Part shown: positions 55,826 to 64,000 of the stretch, piece by piece
How positions within the stretch are numbered: position 1 is the first letter of the stretch
How the letters are laid out: each line of letters opens with the position of its first letter
Notes under the pieces: model-generated
Database searches by the model: none
What the model saw: the letters and a program-made list of their open reading frames with translations, nothing else
What the model was told of the DNA's origin: nothing
Assembly: GCA_029204225.1 (NCBI GenBank)
Contig: CM055102.1
Coordinates: forward strand, 43,574,476-43,638,475
Source of the DNA: Diphasiastrum complanatum
Lineage: Eukaryota > Streptophyta > Lycopodiopsida > Lycopodiales > Lycopodiaceae
DNA length: 64,000 nt
Reading direction: 5' to 3'
Translations under genes and position numbers: made by a program

Positions 55826-58800
55826 ATGAAGAGAAGCTGGTCTTTTTCTGAGGGCCATCAGCAGCAGCCGCCGCCGCTAGGCGATCAAAGGCGTGTTCTG
55901 TCAGCAGCATTGTTGCAGCAGATCTCGCAACACAGCTCTCGTGGGCGCAACACCAACATCAACAACAACACCAACAACACCTCCGTTTCTCTTCCTCAGG
56001 CCGCTTTGTCTCTGGCTTCTTCAGATGCATGCGCTTCGCCTGAGCGGCCAGCAAGCGCTTCCGGTGCAAATGGATCCAGGGATTCCCCTTCTGAGAGCGC
56101 CAGTTCAAGGGAAACATGGCCCAAGGATGCAGGCACAGCAAAGGAGGCAAGATCCAGAGCCAACAAGGATGCAGAAGCAAAGGAGGAAGACGAGGGGCTT
56201 GAGCAAGCGGTTGTTCATCGTGTGGCAAACATGGATAGGATCCAGCTTCGAGATGTCGCTCGAGAGGGAGTGGATTTGTTGGCAGATCGTATGAGAAATC
56301 AACCGGAGGAATACCTTTCAGAGCTAAAAGGAGAGCTAAGAGACATGCTCACAGGCACAGGAGGCGTTCGCCAGCGAGAACAGTTTTCTGTGCTTAAAAA
56401 CCTTCTACATAATAGAACGGATTTGTCGCCTGCGTTGCTATTGCGGGCAAATCGAACACAGCTGGAAATCCTTGTGGCTATAAAGACAGGAATCCAAGCG
56501 TTCCTTCATCCTGATATTAGCGTGACGCAGTCTGTGCTGATTGAAATATTTTTCCATGCCAGATGCCGCAATATGGCATGCCAGAGTCAGCTGCCTGTGG
56601 ATGACTGCAGTTGTGATGCTTGCATTGCAAAGAACGGATTTTGCAAGGCTTGCATGTGTGTGATCTGCAGCAAATTTGATTTTGATGTGAACACATGTCG
56701 ATGGATCGGGTGTGATTTTTGCTCTCACTGGACTCACACAGACTGTGCAATTAGGGTTGGTCAGATTTGTATGGGCCCAAGCCAGAAAAGGAAACCCCCT
56801 GCCTTAGAGATGATCTTCAGATGCAGAGCATGTGGATTCACATCCAAATTGCTGGGATGGGTCACAGATGTTTTTAAGGCGTGTGCTGCTGATTGGAACA
56901 AGGATGACCTAATGAGGGAACTGGATTGTGTGCGGAGGATCTTTAACGGGAGTGAAGAAGACTATGGCAAAAGTCTGATGTGGAAGTGTGAAGAGCTTCT
57001 TGAGAAGCTCAAAAATGGGATAGATCTTGGAGTTGCATTTAAAGAGTTGGAGCGTTTTTTCCAGGGTACGAATTTCACCATGACCTTATTAAGTTAGATA
57101 TTCCCTGCAGGTGGTGTGTTTTGTCATTATTACTATGGCTTCTCTGCATTCTGTTCACCGCAAATTCTACACGAAATTTAGGGCTGGTTAGGCACTGAAT
57201 TTCCATTCGTACATGAAGATTTTAAGGCCGAGGTGTTATAGGGCTAGTAAACTTTTAGGAAAATTTGGTTAGAGTTAGGTAGTCGTTTACTGCTCCAGTT
57301 TCTGTTAAACTTTCTAATTAGACTTAGCATGGATGATCTGGTTGCCTATTAGCACTTGTCGAATGATCCTCACATTTATTTTTGTGGTTGTACATCATCA
57401 TTGCAAATAGTTTTTGTCATTATTTTGACTTTGATGTTCACAAAGAGGCAATGGACTGCCATGATAGGGGCATAAAGGGTGTGAAGGGCAAAAATGGTGA
57501 GTGAAGGATCCTGTTTACTTTAACCATGGTGTTTCAATCTTGTTAAGGAACACCCAAAAATACTGAAGTGATTAAACTGAATCCTGTTAACTAAGTCGAA
57601 GTGGGTTCCCCCTTATGCAATTAACATGGTTTGTTACCAACCAATCACAAAGCAACACATAACACAATGACCATAAATCAGAACATGCTTGTAACTTCTC
57701 ATGATTACATAGGGTGCTATTGCTAAGAACACTCCTGCTTTCAACTACGTACTTGGTTCCATTATTTTCCCATGAGGAAGCAGGGACTTCATTTGATTGG
57801 CTTTCCATCATGTCTGAGTTTGTCATCTCTAGAAACACAATAGTTGGTCTTTGTACAAATACATGGAAGTTAATGTGGACATATGTTTGTGCATGTGACC
57901 TACACCCACGTTTGGCGTGCTGGCAAAGTGAGTAGGGACGTCGTAGCATTTGGTTGACACTATGCATGATGTAGCTGCTGGTCTAAGGCTTTGTGAGTGG
58001 ACTCCATAGGCTTGAAGATTGCACGTCTTATTTGTTATGCTTGACAACATCAATATAGCACATCTTGCCATTTCTACAATTGTCTTGTTCTTCTACTCCA
58101 CCAGCGCTTTTTGCTGTGGGCTATGTGCCATTGTGAGTTCTTGGTGGATTCCTTCCCTTTTCACAAAAGACTTTCAATTTCTTGTTTTCTAGGCACCAGG
58201 ACAGTTTGACCTGAGCCTTTTTGCCTTCGTGTCGGCTATACATCTGTCATTGTTTGAAAACTTAAAAACTCTTTCTTGAATTACTCATCCTAGTAAATTA
58301 GCATGATGTCTGTTCTTCCACTGAAGTCATCTATGGAAGTGATGAAGCACCTCGTCCCTCCTAATGATGGGTGCTCCGGCGGGCCATATTAGCAAACATG
58401 CAGTTTTTATTTGGGATCTTTGCGCAAGTTATGGCCAGCCAGTTTGTGCTGATTTGTGGTTTGAATTTTTTTTATTTTAAGTGTGCTTTTTTACCCACCA
58501 GCTATGCTTTCTAGTCAGGTTTTGAGCAAGTTGAACTGATGAGATGTAGATTTTTAGTTTTTGCATGAGTAAGTAGGGAATATCAATTGAATGGCTGCAC
58601 TTTAGTGCTAGCCGTCATGAGGACCAAGTCTGCCTTTCACCATCTACTCTATGGAGTTGATGACATGAGTTGGGATATCATAACATTTGGTGCATGCTAT
58701 CTATGATGAGGTTGATGGTCTAAGACTTTGTGATTCGACTTTATAGTATTGAAGATTGCTTCATGTCTCCTTTGTTATGTTAGGTGTTATCCTAGATATA

Positions 58801-61054
58801 ACATCGATATATCGCTGTGAACTCATTTGAAGATACTTTTTTGGAATTTCACTTTCCTCTTGAAGGGCTCTCTGTGCGGCTTTTCGAGTGCACATCCTCT
58901 TCACCTTCCACTAAGTACTCAGTCCCACTCAACATCTCTCCCTTCTAAGTAAGTAGCCTTAGTAACTAACAATTGCCTCTGACCTGTCGGCAGTCTTCCA
59001 TTCAGCTGAACTATTTATCATTGATCTCAACCAACTTAGAATATGCCCCAATTTTTCCCCGTGTTATGTGTAATCAAACTATCAAGTAACGTTCACATGT
59101 GCAGTATTAGGCTTGTCCTTAGGTGGCAAATGTACGAGTCACTCTTATAGTGATCAAATTGCCTGAACTTTCATGTACTCTCCTCTCTTGGAAAGGTGAA
59201 ACCATGATGACTTCCTATTTGAATCAAGCTCCTTTCCTGCAATTTATTGACATTTATTTTCAGTGACTTATCTTAAGTTCTAAGTTCTAACATTACAAAT
59301 TGGATTGAGCATCTTTTGTTGGACCTCAGTGAAGCTTCATTCTCAAGCTGAGCGAATCATTCTAACAAGAGCTAGCACATGAGATTATGGATGCCATGCA
59401 GGTGGCTGAGCTATCAACGTGTCACTGCATCTTTTCTATGTCCACTTATCAGTATTTTTACATCAGAAGCTTGAGAGAGTATTTTCTTTTGAGGTTCTGA
59501 ACAGGTAAGACCAGCCGTCTTTTGGCCCCCGTTTCTCCTGTCCCTTTCTCTTGTTCAAAGAAGTAATTTGGTGGCAGACTTGAAAATCTCTATGGTTCTG
59601 GCAGCTGTAATCGGTTCATGTTGTCTATAAATTCTTAATGCTTGAACGTCTTTATGTATCGTAGATGCAAGCATTTTTCAAGGCCAAGAAAATTGGAATT
59701 TAGGGAGGGAAGAATACGTTCTAAGGTTGATAATATCTCTTGTTGAAATGTGGTAACACACAGACAGCTAGGAACCAAGTTAAGAGATCAAGTTAACAAT
59801 TGTGAAGTTTCACCCTCCCATCACCTACTGGTGGATCTATCATTTATCCACTTTAGAGCTTGGAGCTACTCTAAGAATACTGAATATAGATTTAAGTAGT
59901 ATGCAATATTATTTTAACAGTAATGCATATCTGTCAAGGGTCTCCTCCTCTGTCTTCTAATCTCCAGTGACGCTCATGGGACACAGACCATTTTGGAACT
60001 TGATGTGATGTATATCAGTTGCATACTAGTAGAACTGAATATTGTAGGCTTTCCCATCAGGAACAAATTATTTAGAAGAGGATCCATGCAGTGTGAAAAA
60101 GACTGCATGGTCTAAGACTTTGATGTTAAAGATTGCATGGCCTCATGCTGTGTTTGGAAACTATCCTATACTTAATACTGATGTCCATCACAAGTACAAT
60201 TACGTTGATTATGTAAATGCCTTCATAGTATCAATCTTGTAGCTGGGTAAAATCCCATTTTCGATGGAATGTTTTTGCTTAGAATTTTGTCTGTTGTGGT
60301 TAGAACTATATTGGATTATGTATTTCTCAAGATGCGGTGTACAAAAACCTGAGACATTGAAGTTTCTTCATTTTGCTGCATGATTGTGTTGACGTTGAGT
60401 GTCATTAGTGTTGTGATTGGTGTGCTAATTGGGTAAAATACTAAATCTGCAGATATGGAAGTCAATACTGGGGATGATGTGGAAGGTGATGACGGGAAGA
60501 TAATCGGGCCTCGGGAAGCATGTAATCGTATCACAGAAGTGGTTCATGAAGCTATGCAAAAGATGGAAATAGTTTACGCAGAGAAATTGCTCGATGTTAA
60601 GAGGGCAAGGTTAGCAATTGAAATGTGTGACAGAGAAGTTGATGACAAGCAACGAGAACTTGGGGAGTTGCAGTTTGATAGGCAGAAGAAAACACAGGAA
60701 ATAGAAGAACTTCAGACAATTGTAAGATTGAAGCAAGCGGAGGCTGAGATGTTCCAAAATCGGGCCGATGAAGCGCAGCGTGAAGCAGATAAACTGCAAC
60801 GAATTGCACAAGCTAAATCAGAAAAAGCCGAAGAAGACTATGCAAGCAGGTACTTAAAGCTGCGTCTCTATGAGGCAGAGGCAGAAAGGCGATCCTTGTT
60901 TGAAAAGATTAAACTCCAAGACTATTCCAGAATGCAACCTGATCCTTCGGAAATGCTTAGCATGTGCAAAATTCAACATTTGATAAATCAAGCTAGTAGC
61001 TTTTCAAAAACCGCAGGCCCAAGCCACCCAACACCTCCGGCTCCCTCTTCTTAG
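55826..61054 (+). CDS. OBERON-family PHD-finger / coiled-coil protein (two coding exons)
   Basis: Exon 1 is 55,826-57,065 and exon 2 is 60,453-61,054. Exon 1 ends CCAGG before GTACGA, the intron ends TCTGCAG, and the split codon (G|AT) restores the frame, giving 613 residues. Residues 11-60 are Q/N/P-rich; 60-125 are Ser/Ala- and charge-rich. Residues 126-245 are a helical OBERON N-terminal region (DRIQLRDVAREGVDLLADRM). Residues 247-336 are a Cys/His-rich PHD finger (CSCDACIAKNGFCKACMCVI, CDFCSHWTHTDCA, FRCRACG). Exon 2 starts with REACNRITEVVHEAMQKME and is a long coiled coil to about residue 575. This order is that of Arabidopsis OBE1/OBE2, nuclear proteins needed for meristem and embryo patterning. 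No stop or frameshift; the only clearly intact gene here. Confidence 0.95.
57066..60452 (+). other. OBERON-like gene intron (3.4 kb)
   Basis: Good GT/AG ends and matching phase. It carries a minus-strand copia integrase relic (57,930-58,330) and a second diverged copy of part of the same sequence (about 58,660-58,800). Otherwise it is T-rich with no gene. Confidence 0.85.
57930..58330 (-). pseudogene. Copia integrase relic in the intron
   Basis: The minus strand gives VKREGIHQELTMAHSPQQ, then a degraded version of the NGVVERKN block (VE*KN), then KTIVEMARCAILML, matching the end of the copia integrase core. It is full of stops. Confidence 0.7.
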
Positions 61055-63553
61055 GATTATGATGTATTAGATAAGCTAGAAACAATCAATCTAAACTGAT
61101 TGCAACATGCATTTTCAAATGGAACACCTACCTCTTGTTATTGTAAGAGATTCGTGCAGGAGAATGTATATGTTTATGCCTTAACGTTTTGAAGTAAATA
61201 TTTAGACCTCTAAGAACGTCCCTACTGATAAGATTGTTACTTTGTAGCTTTTGATTCCTGTTCAGTGTGTTCATTTTGGTTGGTTTTTCATTCCTGTGCA
61301 TCTTGTAGTAAAAACTCTAGGATATGTGAATGATGTCTTTGTTTTGGTAACTCAAGATACATATTAAGATCCTTCCTCTTATTAATTTTATTTTATTTTG
61401 TTTTAATTAGATTTATAAATTTAGAAATTTTGAATTTCATTTGATTTGAAGTATTATCATTATTATTATTTTTTCTTTCTTATTGGTTGTCTTTTGCTTC
61501 TTAGTCAACACCCAAGAGAATCCAGATTCTTTCGAAACCCAATTAGCAACTTATGCTTGGGTACTCATGAGACATAAGCAATGCTGTTTGGCTAAGATTT
61601 TTTGTTTATTGAATTTTTTATTTTTGTTTTGACTTAGATCCTTTTACTTTTTGAGTTCCTCGTATATTGTTTCTAAGCTTTACCTTATGACATCATTGAC
61701 TTCTCTATATATTTAATGAATTTTCATCCAATTAGTGGCCAGCTGTATGTTCGTATTTTGCTTATCTGGAGAGGGTGCGCATGCCCCTACAACTAATCTA
61801 ATATTTTACTAATCAAAACTAACATCTCTTACTCGATGTCAAGCTGGTAAGGTTCTTGTTGTCTCATAATAATTCTATGGCTCCCTTCTTTTCTTTTTTC
61901 TTCTTCTTTGAGTTCTTAGTGTATTGCTTATTAGGGTTAATCACGTGCTTTTAGTTCACCCAAATATTATCCTTTCCTCTACCTAGTGCTAGTTTCAAAA
62001 AGTTTTTGAAGTTTGTTTGAGTTTGTGATTTATTGCCTATTAAGTTGTGTTGTACCTTCATAATATTTCTGGTTCTCTTCTAAGTATCTACTTTTCATAT
62101 TTAAAGTCTATTTTATAGAATTGTTCTTACTTTAGGTTATGCTCTACTTCCTTTCTTTTCAACTTTCAATATTGGTCATTCCTTTAGTGGTAAAAATAGT
62201 TGTAGTCAAGTTTTTCTTAGTTGCGCTTCATTAGGTAATATTTCAATATTCCTTAATGTTCAGGTTTAGGTTCTTGTTCTTGATGGTATCAAAGTTATAA
62301 ACTAAGTTTTATGTTAATTCTTGCCTCTTGTGAAGAATTTTTTACATTTGGCTATCTAGTCATCCTTGTAATTTACCTCCAAGAGTCACTTATGCAAATT
62401 CTATAAAACCTTTTTTGAAAAAAATTTGTGTGATTGATTCTCTCATAGTCCAATTAACTGTGTCTCACCATGTTAGTGTTTGAATCATACTCACATGAAG
62501 TTTCCTTTCTTTGGGTCCTTTTAGCATCAACGGCTTTTTGGTTAGTTTTGTAAAAGGCTTTCGATGTGAGAGGGAGTCAATTAGTGTTATTTCGAAAAGT
62601 CGTGGGCACTTGATCACATGCTATTGTTAGTGATCTTTTGAGTGTAACAGGCGGACCTATTTACGTGCCTCACCACTTTACAACCACCCTGTTAAACAAA
62701 CGAGGGGTGTGGTCAACACTAATTTTGACCTCGGACCAATAGCCTTCAAGAGGGCTTGGTCTTAAACAATTGTTTTGACTACTCTATATTGACATTGGTC
62801 GGAATCTTTCAGAAAAGAAAAAGTTGTCTATCCTTAATAACCCTTGTTCTTGTGGTGATGACTCCTAATCGAAGAGCTCCTTGTTCTTGTGGTGATGACT
62901 CCTAATCGAAGAGCTCATACATCAATACTTTCCTCATTGTTTTTGAAAGAGTCATTTTATAAATTTCGTCTTTCTCATTAGGGAAAATATGGGCTCAAAA
63001 TGGGCCCTTTAAAAAAGTTCACTTTAGAGAGAGGTTACGTAGAGAGAGAATGCAAATTGGTAACCTTTGGTCGCCGTTTTTTGAGTTTCCGGCCTTGCCC
63101 GACGTTTAACTAGTATGGTTAACTTCAAACAATAGTTAGTTAAGCATGAGATGTAAGAACTTCTTTTCATGCTCGTTCCAAAATTCGGGACTAGAGCTTT
63201 AAGACTGAAAATCTTGGTGTGCTTACAAAAGTAAGATATGTAATCATATTGATTTACTGTAGTTTGATGCATTTACATGATTGTAGCTTTTAACAATGAC
63301 AATGTTCCATTTGCATGTTGCTCTTCCGATGGAATGCACTCCAATTATTAAGAAAAATGCGAAAGTTGTAGAAAATGCTGCTGCAATAGTTAGAGAATTG
63401 AGAATGAATAATCATGAATGTAGATTTGTGGGTGGATAGATCAATTTATCCTAATGATCCAGCTACCAATTTGTGTCCAGATTTAAGTCCGTAACTCATC
63501 TTCTCAGATATGTATGTGAAGGAAATAGTGGATTACTTGGATATTGTTAAAGG
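61055..63553. other. No gene recognised; OBERON-like 3' flank and T-rich DNA
   Basis: The first few hundred bases must hold the 3' UTR; I saw no single convincing poly(A) signal. 61,380-62,600 is T-rich. An exact 37-bp tandem duplication is at 62,842-62,915. No protein family was recognised on either strand. Confidence 0.5.
62842..62915 (+). repeat. 37-bp tandem duplication
   Basis: Two adjacent identical copies (62,842-62,878 and 62,879-62,915) starting CCTTGTTCTTGTGGTGATGA and ending GAAGAGCT. Confidence 0.95.
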
Positions 63554-63917
63554 TTGCGTGATATTGGAATGCATAGCATATCTTGTCTTAATCAACAATT
63601 ACAGTTTGCTAATCAACAATTGCAACGTGCAAATCAACAATTGCTTCATTATGTGCAACACACCAGTGTTGAAAACAATGCACTCAAGAATGGTATGTCA
63701 GAGTTGAATGCTACAGTCACTACTCTTCGAGGATCAAACCAAAAAATGTTAGAATTCATGGAAAAGTTGTGATCCGAGTGTTTAAAATCTGTTGTTGATA
63801 TAAAAGTTATCAATAAGACAATGATGAAGAGGAAAAGAAAGAGAGTACCGACGAAGAATATTGATGACTTATCTACACATAGCGGCAATCAGAAAAAAAA
63901 AATTCAAACAATCTAGT
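63554..63917 (+). pseudogene. Short coiled-coil / basic-tail ORF, one internal stop, unknown family
   Basis: The frame gives tandem NQQLQFANQQLQRANQQL heptad-like repeats, then about 45 residues of predicted helix to a TGA at 63,770. The same frame then continues 46 codons to a TAG at 63,915-63,917, including a strongly basic KRKRKRVPTK that would serve as a nuclear signal. I recognise no family. It could be the last exon of a transposon-derived or trihelix-like gene with a nonsense change, or chance. The gene start is not visible. Confidence 0.35.
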
Positions 63918-64000
63918 ATGTTGTCATATAAACTGTTTATTTGATTTATATATGTCATTTAAGTTTGGTTTGCACTCGATGACATGGATTGTTTATTTAT

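Noticed and set aside
61380-62600. T-rich stretch as an endogenous viral or LTR sequence
   Set aside because: No protein motif, PBS or repeated partner found in the window.

Overview
The window is nuclear DNA of a land plant with a large, retrotransposon-rich genome. The evidence is two plant-type host genes (a WNK-family kinase and an OBERON-family PHD-finger gene), plant-type Ty1/copia and Ty3/gypsy elements, LINE fragments and long introns. The sequence alone does not fix the species; long introns and heavy nesting would suit a fern, gymnosperm or other large-genome lineage (inference).

Layout. 0-4 kb holds copia relics and unassigned AT-rich DNA. 4.1-5.8 kb (minus) holds five clean exons for the N-terminal two thirds of a WNK kinase domain; the remaining exons are absent. 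7.8-8.5 kb (minus) holds a broken, divergent histone-H3/CENH3-like gene with a proline-rich SPPK tail. 9.8-10.6 kb holds an ~80-bp tandem repeat followed by an unrecognised AT-rich ORF. 11.5-13.5 kb is the 3' half of a LINE (minus). 13.5-18.3 kb is a copia element missing its 3' end. 18.3-21.4 kb has no recognised gene. 21.4-27.5 kb has two opposed fragments of one gypsy family with a ~115-bp tandem array between them. 27.5-29.5 kb is the 5' half of a LINE (minus).

29,566-55,510 is one nested block. The outer copia element D (minus, TSD GGTTA) contains a tandemly recombined gypsy element (minus). One gypsy LTR is split by a 5.2-kb LTR element with no recognised coding capacity (TSD CTCGC). 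The other gypsy LTR is split by a 6.0-kb copia element (TSD ACAAC). The last two elements share unusual LTR ends, AGTT...AACT instead of TG...CA, with the primer-binding site directly abutting the LTR.

The outer LTR ends 315 bp before the start codon of the OBERON-like gene (55,826-61,054, two coding exons joining in frame). That gene looks intact and is the best functional gene here. 61-64 kb is mostly unassigned, with a short coiled-coil ORF near the right edge.

No coding element looks autonomous: every copy carries stops, frameshifts or deletions, and every gypsy copy has lost its reverse transcriptase. The points most worth a second look are the AGTT/AACT LTR group, the histone-like gene, the gypsy accessory ORF with its recurrent TGCGAGAGTT motif, and the G-box-rich LTR next to the OBERON gene.
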